A DNA stretch of 53,595 nt, from the NCBI GenBank assembly GCA_029379215.1, contig JAQYWO010000022.1, forward strand, positions 1 to 53,595. The letters are read 5' to 3'. The notes beneath the pieces were generated by a model. That model did not search any database. It worked only from the letters and a program-made list of their open reading frames with translations, and was not told where the DNA came from. The DNA comes from Rhizonema sp. PD37 (GTDB lineage Bacteria; Cyanobacteriota; Cyanobacteriia; Cyanobacteriales; Nostocaceae). The position numbers and the translations under genes were made by a program. This document shows, piece after piece, positions 32,594-41,222 of the stretch. Every line of letters begins with the position of its first letter. Position 1 is the stretch's first letter.

Positions 32594-35419
32594 CTAAGGG
32601 TACGTCTTTTCTTTATCGATTTTGAAAATACTGACACTTGCGTGCAATTCCTGAGAAAGCTCAACTGTTTTTTGCAGACAAGTGAAAACTTTGCGAGATG
32701 CATTGTTAGTCATTTCAGATACTTTAATAGTTTCTTTTATGAGATTTGTGAATTCATTCGAGGTTTGCACTTGAGAGACTGTTCTGGTAGAAATTGATTG
32801 CATCAATTCATTAATTTGATGACAAAAATCGAAAATGTGATTCAAACTCTCTTTGGTATCTTGAACATAATGACTTCCTTCAACCACCTGTAAGGTGCTT
32901 AATTCCATAGTATTGACTAGTTCTTTATTTTCCAGTTGAATACCACTTAGAATTAATTCCATTTCAAAAGTCGCTGCAATAGTCTCGGTAGCTAGTAGGG
33001 CGACTTGTTCGGCAATCATTGCAAAACCTTGAGCTTCCTCTCCTGCACGCGAAGCTTCTACGCTAGCATTGATGGCTAACAAGTTAGTTTGTATAGCAAT
33101 CTCGTTAACCAATGCCAAAACACGAGAAATCTGTTGTGAAGATTCTCCAAAACGATGAATTTGTTTCGTAGTTTGTAAAATGACTTCTCGCAAACTCGAA
33201 ATATTGGAAACTATCATATCCATTGCCTTATCTCCGGTTTGGGCAGACCAAGAAGCAGTGCTGGCAATTACTCCTGCTTGCGTAGCACTTTTTGCAACTT
33301 CTTGAATTGAAAACGTCATTTTATCGACAGAATTTAGGGTAAAACTGATCTGGTCTGCCTGTTTGAGTGCTTTAATTGCAAGTTGCGGGAATTCTCCTAA
33401 ATTTTCGGAAACTGCAATATTTACATGGGTAGCGGCAAGTTTTACAGAGGTGACAATCTCCCGCAAACTTTCCACTGTGAAGTTTAAAAAGTCGGCAATA
33501 GTACCAATCGCCCCTACCGGGACTTCAGCACGTACTGTCAAGTCACCTCTAGATACTCCTTCAATATCATTGAGCAGTTGTAGCAATTGCTCTTGGATTT
33601 GTTTGTTATGTTGACGTTGTTCTTGGTAAACTACTTCTGCTGCTAAGTGTTCTTTTTTAGTTTGCTTCAAAAGATCGTCTCGTTTTAAGGTCATTCCCAG
33701 TTGAGTTGCCAATTGCCGTAAGAAATTAATTTCATGGATCTGCCAAATATGAGGTAAAAAACAATAATGAGCAATTAAAAAGCCGAATAATTGCTGATCG
33801 TTTAGAATTGGAATAATCAAAGAAGCCTTGATTTGTAGTCTTTCCATCAACAAAACTTGTTCTGGCGCAAAGCCCGCTTCATGAACGTTATTAGTAACTA
33901 GAACACGACCTTTTCTGTAGGCTGATATATCTTCAGTATTTATGAGGTCTTCTATTGTATCCTTAAGCGCAATAGGCAAACCAGGCGCAGTTCCTTCAGC
34001 TACAACTTGCCCACCACTACAAGGATTGAGTTGATAGATGACAACTCGATCTGCTTTAAGTCCCTGTCTTGCTTGTTTAACTGTGATGTCGAACAAATCT
34101 TCATAATTAAGTGAAGAGTTCATTAACAGCAAGGTATTAGTCAATAACTTTAATTGCTCGCTTTCTTCTGTCCTTTGTTGTAGTAGGTCTTGCAGCTTGT
34201 CTGCCATCTGGTTAATATGAAAATCTAAGGTCGTAAATTCATTTGAACCTTTTATAGAAATACGGGTATCCAGATAACCTTCACCCAATTTTTTCACAGC
34301 CATCGTGGTAGCCAACACTGGCTGTATCAGACGGTTAGCAATAATTGCCGCACTTCCACCAACAAACAGTGCTGTGACAAGTACACCGATCTGCAATAGC
34401 AGCCATAATTGTTCCTGTGTCAGCAATGCAGTTGTTATAGGCGTACTCAGAACTAATTTCCAATTTAAATAAGATAAATCTTCTAATGTTGGCAAAGGTA
34501 CGTAGGTGACTAATTCCTCTGGATCGTTACTTTTCTTAATAAATCTATTATTTATCTGCTTTTTTGCTTGTAGTTGCATCCATTCAGGAATTTCTTCTTG
34601 AGCATTAAGCCCTTCGTGACGCGCTGTCCTAGATAAGAAAATTTTTCCGTAAGCATCGATAAAATCATAATTATCCTGTTTGATTTGAGGTATATTAACT
34701 ACCTTTGCTAAAGACTTTACAGGTATGACTGTCCGAAGAATATAGATGGTTTTACCAGTGACAAGATCTTTGACAGGAGCAACTAAGTAAATTTCAGCCT
34801 CGTCTGGGCTTTTTGTTGTTAAGGGCTGGCTAATGTAAGGTTTGTCAGTTTTAAGTACTACTTGAAAATATTCCTGTTTTTTTTGGTTAGGAAGAGATTC
34901 TTTTTTAGAAGAGCTAATTAGCTCACCATTAATGTCAAAGATAGAAATACTTTCAGAGCTAGACTCTGGTTCCAAATTGTCATTTAAAAATGTTTGTATT
35001 TGTTCGCGATTTACAACTTCCTTTAATTTTTGATTTCTGATAAATTTTTGCTGAGAGAGTCTTTGAATTTTTTCGTAACGTCTTAGTATGAAACTATTTA
35101 CATTCTCTACCAATATAGTAGCTTTATCTTGTTTGTATTTGATGATTTCTTTTCTTGTCGATTGGTTGGTAAAGTTATAAGTGAGTGTTCCAATTGCTAC
35201 TACGGGCAAAGTGCCAATGATAAAAGCAAACACGAGTGCTTTGGTGTGTAAGCTTGCCCATCTTATCCAGAAAATCACATCATTATCACTATAATGATTT
35301 TGAAAATTGCTGCTTTTCTGTCTCGTTGTTATTCTTTTGGTCAATATTTGACTTGTATTGTTTAGCAAAGTGCTATTTCTATCTGTAATGTTTTTTTTCA
35401 TATTCAATTTATTTAGCAT
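32594..35419 (-). CDS. membrane methyl-accepting chemotaxis protein with a GAF domain
   Basis: A 941-residue sensor. TM1 lies near residues 59-82, a periplasmic dCache-like sensor follows to about 340, TM2 is at 342-366, and HAMP runs to about 420. A GAF domain (about 435-590) shows ADRVVIYQL and the chromophore-GAF-like FLIAHYC, but at the bilin cysteine position it has Glu. A second HAMP-like stretch then leads to the signalling domain with NEIAIQTNLLAINASVEASRAGEEAQGFA at about residue 775. It could control type IV pilus motility, as cyanobacterial PilJ-like MCPs do. No che or pil genes are adjacent. Confidence 0.88.
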   Translation of the reverse strand: MLNKLNMKKNITDRNSTLLNNTSQILTKRITTRQKSSNFQNHYSDNDVIFWIRWASLHTKALVFAFIIGTLPVVAIGTLTYNFTNQSTRKEIIKYKQDKATILVENVNSFILRRYEKIQRLSQQKFIRNQKLKEVVNREQIQTFLNDNLEPESSSESISIFDINGELISSSKKESLPNQKKQEYFQVVLKTDKPYISQPLTTKSPDEAEIYLVAPVKDLVTGKTIYILRTVIPVKSLAKVVNIPQIKQDNYDFIDAYGKIFLSRTARHEGLNAQEEIPEWMQLQAKKQINNRFIKKSNDPEELVTYVPLPTLEDLSYLNWKLVLSTPITTALLTQEQLWLLLQIGVLVTALFVGGSAAIIANRLIQPVLATTMAVKKLGEGYLDTRISIKGSNEFTTLDFHINQMADKLQDLLQQRTEESEQLKLLTNTLLLMNSSLNYEDLFDITVKQARQGLKADRVVIYQLNPCSGGQVVAEGTAPGLPIALKDTIEDLINTEDISAYRKGRVLVTNNVHEAGFAPEQVLLMERLQIKASLIIPILNDQQLFGFLIAHYCFLPHIWQIHEINFLRQLATQLGMTLKRDDLLKQTKKEHLAAEVVYQEQRQHNKQIQEQLLQLLNDIEGVSRGDLTVRAEVPVGAIGTIADFLNFTVESLREIVTSVKLAATHVNIAVSENLGEFPQLAIKALKQADQISFTLNSVDKMTFSIQEVAKSATQAGVIASTASWSAQTGDKAMDMIVSNISSLREVILQTTKQIHRFGESSQQISRVLALVNEIAIQTNLLAINASVEASRAGEEAQGFAMIAEQVALLATETIAATFEMELILSGIQLENKELVNTMELSTLQVVEGSHYVQDTKESLNHIFDFCHQINELMQSISTRTVSQVQTSNEFTNLIKETIKVSEMTNNASRKVFTCLQKTVELSQELHASVSIFKIDKEKTYP

Positions 35420-35521
35420 CTCAGAATTCTCAATTGCTAGGTAGATAAATTAATGAGTTGTAAAATTTTCAAGTTGCAGATGCATAAAAACTTGGAAAAT
35501 CAAAGACTGTAAAATAATTGT

Positions 35522-35674
35522 TATCATGTTCGGTAAATGACTTATAAATCAAAGATATCTTTGTCGTTGTGCTTTAGTGTTCTTAATAGTTTGAGAGCTT
35601 ACCATGAAAGGAGATGCCGCAAGCTATACAAGACTACTTTAAACATTCTTATGAGTATTCAACCGAACATGATA
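35522..35674. repeat. MITE-like element, TATNATGTTCGGT family, copy 2
   Basis: TATCATGTTCGGT (left) and ACCGAACATGATA (right) are perfect 13-bp inverted ends. The element is 153 bp, slightly longer than the copies at 14163 and 37212. Confidence 0.75.
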
Positions 35675-36041
35675 TTATTCATGGTTCTACTGTCACGATC
35701 ATTAATGAGTCAGCATTCTGCCCTGAGCTATACTCATAAATTTTGTAAAGAACTATAATGTAACTCAATTTTTTACAAGTCATAGAGACTGATAGCTGAC
35801 TGCTGAATCTTTACATGAATGGTAGATAGAATCTTTTTAAGGCTAAAGGGCTTGGTTAAAGACCATGCTTATAAATTTTGGGATGTTAGAAGTTCTTACG
35901 TAAAATTGCTTCTACATCTTGAAAAAATTTTTACACGTTATGCATGTAAAGCTCACAACGCATATTTACTATTTAGACGTTAGCCCAAATAGCATAGCCG
36001 CCTTTATTATTAATCTTACAAATATAAAGTTATACAACAAA

Positions 36042-36160
36042 AATAAGGAAATTATGAGGGTGCTGTAGATTGTAAATTTATAACTAATTGTTCTCCTAAG
36101 CTTTTTAGCTGTTGCTATGGTCAGATAAACAATAAGGAAATTATGAGGGTGCTGTAGATT
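36042..36160. repeat. 30-bp direct repeat, two copies
   Basis: The 30 bases at 36042-36071 recur exactly at 36131-36160 (AATAAGGAAATTATGAGGGT and the next ten bases), 89 bases apart. No gene is involved. It may be a recent local duplication or ends of a lost element. Confidence 0.7.
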
Positions 36161-36462
36161 TTACTATTCCTTAACATTTTGTAGTCAGGTTTCAGGTGGT
36201 AGTAGGGGCAATACTGCTTAGGTTTTGCTAAAAAATTGAATTTAAGGTAGGTTGGGGAGCTAGCACTCTCAGGAGAGTTTCCCTCCTCAAGCGACTGACG
36301 TTTGAGGAACCTCACCCAACATTTATTAGCATTTGTTGGGTTGAGCGACAGAGAAACTCAAGCTACAGTTTTCCTCAACCCTGGCAATATTGGCAATGAA
36401 GGTGCGAGTGATAATACCAGCCTTGGTTGAAAGACGTGTTACGGTTATTTCCGCTCAACTAC

Positions 36463-36710
36463 TGACCGAAGAAAGGCAGAGGGCAGAGGGCAGCTATGCT
36501 GAAGGTAATAAATTTTCCAAAAGCTCTCTGCCAGAGGGTTTCAAGCCCCTAAATTTATTTATGCAACTTTGAAAACAAGTATTTCGAGATGCATAGCACG
36601 CGAAGTCTTGGGGAGAGAGTACTCTCTCCCCAGAGCTTCACGCGTTATGGGGATTACGTAGCTGCCCTCTGCCTCCAGCATAGCTGCCTTGCCGCCCTTG
36701 GCGGCTTGAC
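36463..36710. repeat. dispersed palindromic element R1, copy B (248 bp)
   Basis: This is a second copy of the element at 29468-29750, shorter by about 35 bases in the middle and with an extra AGAGGGC unit at the left. The inverted ends GGCAGCTATGCTG/CAGCATAGCTGCC are retained. It ends 16 bases beyond the stop codon of the single-receiver gene. Confidence 0.75.
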
Positions 36711-36725
36711 TTGATCGTCGTTAAA

Positions 36726-37097
36726 TCACCATCCTAAGATTTCAGCCACAAGATCGGCCAGTTTTAGGGGGTCAAAAGGTTTAGGAATTACACCTGCGAC
36801 ACCTAACTGTAAAAATTGATTTAAATCTACCGCTTGTACTTTAGCAGTTAGCAAAATAACTGGAATTTGAGTGTGCGGATTATTTTGCAACCGTCGGAAG
36901 AGCGTGATTCCGTCTATCTCCGGCATCATCACATCTAATAGAATAGCATCAGGCAGTTCTGTTTGCGCTAATAGCAGTCCTTCGCTGCTAGATTGAGTTG
37001 TCAGCACTTGCCAATGTCCGATGTTTTCTAAACAAGCTTTAATAACGGTACACAGGTTTTTTTCGTCATCAATCACTAAGATACACTTCGTAGACAT
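36726..37097 (-). CDS. single-domain response regulator (receiver only)
   Basis: A 123-residue receiver without an output domain. The acidic pocket IDDE (residues 9-12), phosphorylation site Asp55 in LLDVMMPEIDG, the Thr/Ser switch LLTAK and Lys106 in IPKPFDP are complete. It probably takes phosphate from the large phytochrome-like kinase encoded just upstream (gap 249 bases) and passes it on, perhaps to the Hpt domains of the multidomain regulator, or interacts with an output protein. A MITE (37212-37316) separates it from the kinase, so it may use its own promoter now. Confidence 0.9.
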   Translation of the reverse strand: MSTKCILVIDDEKNLCTVIKACLENIGHWQVLTTQSSSEGLLLAQTELPDAILLDVMMPEIDGITLFRRLQNNPHTQIPVILLTAKVQAVDLNQFLQLGVAGVIPKPFDPLKLADLVAEILGW

Positions 37098-37211
37098 AGG
37101 TCCTCTGTGACAAATTAGGGTAACACCTCATCTGTCAATAGGTGATTTTATACCAGTTTAATAGCCGAGCTTTCACTTAGCCTACTTTTAAAAAAGAAAT
37201 TTACCCTGTGA

Positions 37212-37316
37212 TCTCATCTTCGGTCAATGAGTTATAAATAAAAGATAGGTTTTTAGTTGCCGCAGGCTAGACAGCGCAATTACAAGCATTATTATAAGTG
37301 TTCGACCGAACATGAT
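37212..37316. repeat. MITE-like element, TATNATGTTCGGT family, copy 3
   Basis: The complement of the right end TATCATGTTCGGTC matches the left end TCTCATCTTCGGTC with two mismatches. It sits between the kinase gene and the receiver gene and could change their co-transcription. Confidence 0.6.
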
Positions 37317-37346
37317 ACAAAATGAAGAATAATTTAAATTTTATCC

Positions 37347-40300
37347 TTAATCTTGTTGGGGTTTGGGAACAGTAAAATAGAAAGTACTACCTTCTCCTAA
37401 CACACTTTCTGCCCAAATTCTGCCACCATGCTGTTGCACAATACTGTGGCAGATCGCTAAGCCTAAGCCTGTTCCTCCTTTACGGCGGGAATCACTAAGA
37501 TCGACTTGTTGAAACCTTTCAAAAATAGTTTCTAGCTTATCATTAGGAATGCCTCTTCCTTGATCTTGAACTTTTAGTAAAATTTCGTCTAGTTGCTCTT
37601 CGGCACTGAGTGTTACCGTACTGTCTGGGGGCGAAAACTTAATTGCGTTGCTGACTAAATTAACAAGAGTTTGAATAATTTGGTCTTGAGCTACCAGTAT
37701 TTGCACGGAAGTGGGTACAATGTGCAGGTGAATCCTGTTTTCCCCTGCTAAAGGCTGCATAATTTCCACAGATTGCCGCATAAGTAGAGCAGCGTAGCTC
37801 CATTCCTTGAGCAAGGTAACTTTGTTTGCTTCTAGACGCTCTAAATCAAGAATATCACTCACTAAACGTACTAGACGTTCCGTATCGCTAGCAGCGATTT
37901 CTAACATTTGTTGTGCAGATTCCGGGTTGTCTTTGAGTATTCCAGCAACGAGTAATCCTAAAGATCCGCGAATTGAAGTCAGGGGTGTTCGCAGTTCGTG
38001 GCTCACAATCGAAATAAACTCGTTCTTCATTTTTTCAATTGCGCGACTTTCCGTAATATCTTCTACTGTGCTAACATGACCCGTTAATTCACCTGATTCG
38101 GAAAATAGGGGAACTGATCTGACTCGACAGAACCTGATCGTTCCGCTCTGGTGAATAAAACGAACCTCACAAAAGAATTGCTGTTTTACGATTGGTAATG
38201 CATCCCATTGAGGTAGAATAACTTGTCGATCCTCGGGGTGAACAAACTGTATCCAACCGTCCCCCAGAGCTTCTGAGTAGGTATATCCACAAATTTCTTG
38301 ACAACAAGGATTCGTATAGATAATCTTTCCCTGAGCATCCGCCCTAATAATACCTACTGGCACAGAATCACTTAAAGAACGAAACAGATTTTCGCTTCGT
38401 CGCAATGCGACTTCTATCGACTGGCGTTCAAGCAGTTCTTCCTCCAATTTTTGGTAGAGTTCTGATTGCTGAATAGCAATAGCCATTTGATTTGCTAACT
38501 GCTGGAGCAAATCAACTTCCCAGGTTTGCCAATCTCTCGGTTCGTTACACTGGTGTGCAATCAGCAGTCCCCAAAGAGTGTCTTGTTGAATAATGGGAAC
38601 TACCAGTTTTGCCCTGACTTGAATATGAGCTAAAAAGTCTGCCATACAAGGGGTGATGTCGTCTTTGTCGCGATCGCTAAGGATGTAAATTCGTCCTTCA
38701 AGATAACGCTGGCGGCAATTTCTGGGAAACGTCTCTTCGAGGAATACGAGGTTTAAAATTTCAGTGCATTCGCCTCTAACAGCTTCGGCAATGACGCTTC
38801 CGGTACCATTGGCTTGCAATTGGTATACGACAACGCGATCCGATCCTAGCAATTTTTGCACTTTGGTAACGGTGGTGTTGAGAATGACTTTCAAGTCTAG
38901 GGAATTGCGTATTTGTTGAGTTAAGCTTACCATCACCCGCTCTCGTCTCAATTGCTGTAGCAAAGTTGCTTGAGAGCGTTCTAGCTCAAGAGTTCGGTGT
39001 TGAACTCGAATTTCTAACTCCTCATTGAGTTGCTGTAAGGTAGCTTCTACTTGTTTGCGCTCGGTAATATCCTGTGCAATCCCAATTATACGCTGGACTT
39101 GTCCAAGCTCATCCCGAATTGGAAACCCCCTGTCTCGAATCCACCGCTCTGCTCCATCTGGACGTATGATGCGGTACTCAAGTTCAAAACTACCTTGATA
39201 TGAGTTTTCAGCGTTTATAATAGCAGCAGCTTGTATTCTTTGCCAATCATCGGGATGCATGCTATGATTCCAGTCTGCAGAGTTGGCGTACAAACTTTCC
39301 CTCTTGCGCCCCCAAATTTTTTCGTAGGCTGGGCTGACATACAATATCTTGCCAATTTTTAAATCTCTGATCCAAAAAACATCTTGGATATTCTCTGCTA
39401 GCTGGCGAAACCGCTCCTCACTCTCTTTCAAAGTAACTTCTGCCTGCTTTCGTGCAGTGATGTCACGCCCCACTGATACCCAGTGAGTAAATTGACCTTT
39501 TTTATCTGCCACTGGGAAATCATTGACTTCAGCCCAGAACTGTCTACCTTCTTTGGTATAGTGAATACCCTCAACCTTGACTGGTTGATAGTTTTGCCGC
39601 GCTGTACGAATTCTATCTAAAACTATCTGGTCTGTTTTTTCACCTACAAGAATAGACGGTGTTTTGCCTAAGATTTCCTCTAAAGTATAACCAGTCATTT
39701 TGCTAAATGCGGGATTAACGTAGACAATCTGAGGATGCACTGGATCATTTGGTTGTGCCTTGCCGATTAATACTGCGTCATGGGTATTGACAATGACGGA
39801 TTCCAACAGACGCAGTTGTTCTTCTCTAGCTTTGCGATCGCTAATGTCTACGACAGTTCCCAGCATCCGCACTGCTTGATCTTCATCGTTATAGAAGAAT
39901 TTCCCCTTAGATTCAATCCAGTGGATGCTACCATCCAACCATACTATCCGAAATTCTTGATAATAATCATGATGCAGACTGCGTGCCTGATATATAGTTA
40001 AGATTACAGATTCTACTTCATCTGGGTGAATACAAGCCATAAAAGCTTCGAGAGTTCCGGGAAAAGCCCCTGGTTGAAATCCAAATAACTGCTCGTGACC
40101 CGTTGACCATATGATTTTATTAGTCAGTAAATCCCAATCCCAAATACCCATTTTTACTGCTTGTAAAGCTAATGTCAGTTGCTGATTTATCCGAGAAATC
40201 TCATCAGCTTTAGAAGCTAGTTCTACAGACATCACTTTACTGAGCATTTCGCAAGCAGTACGCACTTTATAATGAACAAATTTAGGCGAATAATGATAAC

Positions 40301-41162
40301 ATATAATAAATCCCCATAATTTTTCATCTCGAATTAAGGATATTGCGAGATAAGCTGTAACACCTATATTTTGGAGATACTCAAGATGCATGTGCGAAAC
40401 GCTTCTTAAAACACTGAAGCTTTGATCTAAAAGTTGATAGGTGATTGGATTATAAATAGGAATTAGTTCTACAGGCTGATAATTAACATCAGGAATTAAC
40501 TGAATTGGATTGAGTATGTGTAATTGCTTGGCTTGTTCGGGTATGGCTGAAGATGGATAGTTTAAACCAAGAAAAGGACTCAAACTTTCTAACTTATCTT
40601 CGGCTATGACTGTACCAGTGCCTTCAGAATCAAGCTGATAAACCATGACTCTGTCAAAATCTATCATTTGTCGTACCTCTCGGACAACGACTTGACACAG
40701 CTCGAGCAAAGTCAATGCTTTTTGAATTTTGATTATGATAGGCTGGACTAAATGGTAGAAACTTAAGAAATTATTGTTTTCTTCAGAATCAGCTTCTTCT
40801 AATTCAATTACTATGACTCCATTTAAACGATGAATTATACCATAAAAGAATAGTTTACCTTTTTTTGTCCTTACATATAAATTAATAGGATTAATCTCTT
40901 CACATTGTTCAGATAACCTTTTTTTCAACAAGCGAACTTGTCGATAGTTAAATAAATCTGTTAATGGTTTTCCCAAAAGCTCTTGAGGCTTAATTCCCAG
41001 ACGTTCCTCAGTATTATTGCTAATTTGAACAATATTTAATTTAGGTTCTTGTAAGACAAAAAGAATACCATGGGGCTGAATCAAGGCTGGAGTGTGAATG
41101 GGTTCAAGATCGCAATTCGTTAAATGACTTGCTTCTAAGGGGAAAAACTCGTTTTGATCCAT
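37347..41162 (-). CDS. phytochrome-like sensor histidine kinase without PHY domain
   Basis: A 1271-residue cytosolic kinase. Order: PAS_2 (about 10-115), phytochrome GAF (about 145-315), three PAS domains (about 330-705), a second GAF (about 745-905), PAS (about 920-1035), HisKA with His1055 (SHELRTPL) and HATPase. Cys17 (NCDLEPIH, then IQPHG) is the biliverdin-binding position of bacteriophytochromes. At the plant/Cph1 cysteine position it has Met258-His259, as in BphPs. The PASDIP motif is PSSAIP, with Ala206 in place of Asp. No PHY domain follows. The second GAF has Cys839 at the cyanobacteriochrome cysteine position. It is likely a light or redox sensor whose photochemistry may be atypical. 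Confidence 0.9.
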   Translation of the reverse strand: MDQNEFFPLEASHLTNCDLEPIHTPALIQPHGILFVLQEPKLNIVQISNNTEERLGIKPQELLGKPLTDLFNYRQVRLLKKRLSEQCEEINPINLYVRTKKGKLFFYGIIHRLNGVIVIELEEADSEENNNFLSFYHLVQPIIIKIQKALTLLELCQVVVREVRQMIDFDRVMVYQLDSEGTGTVIAEDKLESLSPFLGLNYPSSAIPEQAKQLHILNPIQLIPDVNYQPVELIPIYNPITYQLLDQSFSVLRSVSHMHLEYLQNIGVTAYLAISLIRDEKLWGFIICYHYSPKFVHYKVRTACEMLSKVMSVELASKADEISRINQQLTLALQAVKMGIWDWDLLTNKIIWSTGHEQLFGFQPGAFPGTLEAFMACIHPDEVESVILTIYQARSLHHDYYQEFRIVWLDGSIHWIESKGKFFYNDEDQAVRMLGTVVDISDRKAREEQLRLLESVIVNTHDAVLIGKAQPNDPVHPQIVYVNPAFSKMTGYTLEEILGKTPSILVGEKTDQIVLDRIRTARQNYQPVKVEGIHYTKEGRQFWAEVNDFPVADKKGQFTHWVSVGRDITARKQAEVTLKESEERFRQLAENIQDVFWIRDLKIGKILYVSPAYEKIWGRKRESLYANSADWNHSMHPDDWQRIQAAAIINAENSYQGSFELEYRIIRPDGAERWIRDRGFPIRDELGQVQRIIGIAQDITERKQVEATLQQLNEELEIRVQHRTLELERSQATLLQQLRRERVMVSLTQQIRNSLDLKVILNTTVTKVQKLLGSDRVVVYQLQANGTGSVIAEAVRGECTEILNLVFLEETFPRNCRQRYLEGRIYILSDRDKDDITPCMADFLAHIQVRAKLVVPIIQQDTLWGLLIAHQCNEPRDWQTWEVDLLQQLANQMAIAIQQSELYQKLEEELLERQSIEVALRRSENLFRSLSDSVPVGIIRADAQGKIIYTNPCCQEICGYTYSEALGDGWIQFVHPEDRQVILPQWDALPIVKQQFFCEVRFIHQSGTIRFCRVRSVPLFSESGELTGHVSTVEDITESRAIEKMKNEFISIVSHELRTPLTSIRGSLGLLVAGILKDNPESAQQMLEIAASDTERLVRLVSDILDLERLEANKVTLLKEWSYAALLMRQSVEIMQPLAGENRIHLHIVPTSVQILVAQDQIIQTLVNLVSNAIKFSPPDSTVTLSAEEQLDEILLKVQDQGRGIPNDKLETIFERFQQVDLSDSRRKGGTGLGLAICHSIVQQHGGRIWAESVLGEGSTFYFTVPKPQQD

Positions 41163-41222
41163 AGAGTGAGCAGGTTAAGGTAAGGAATAAGATAAGAGGA
41201 AGCCTAACCTCATCGTCTACTA

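Larger units (their letters stand above)
35420..36725. other. repeat-rich gap, no gene seen
   Basis: About 1.3 kb between the MCP gene and the single-receiver gene, with a MITE (35522-35674), a 30-bp direct repeat (36042 and 36131) and R1 copy B (36463-36710). Short frames overlap these repeats and are not credible genes. Confidence 0.5.

Noticed and set aside
33600..34120. bilin-binding GAF in the MCP
   Set aside because: The domain resembles chromophore GAFs, but the cysteine position is Glu and no alternative DxCF cysteine is visible.
36390..36572. 60-codon plus-strand ORF
   Set aside because: Most of it is the R1 repeat element, and a similar frame runs out of the other R1 copy.
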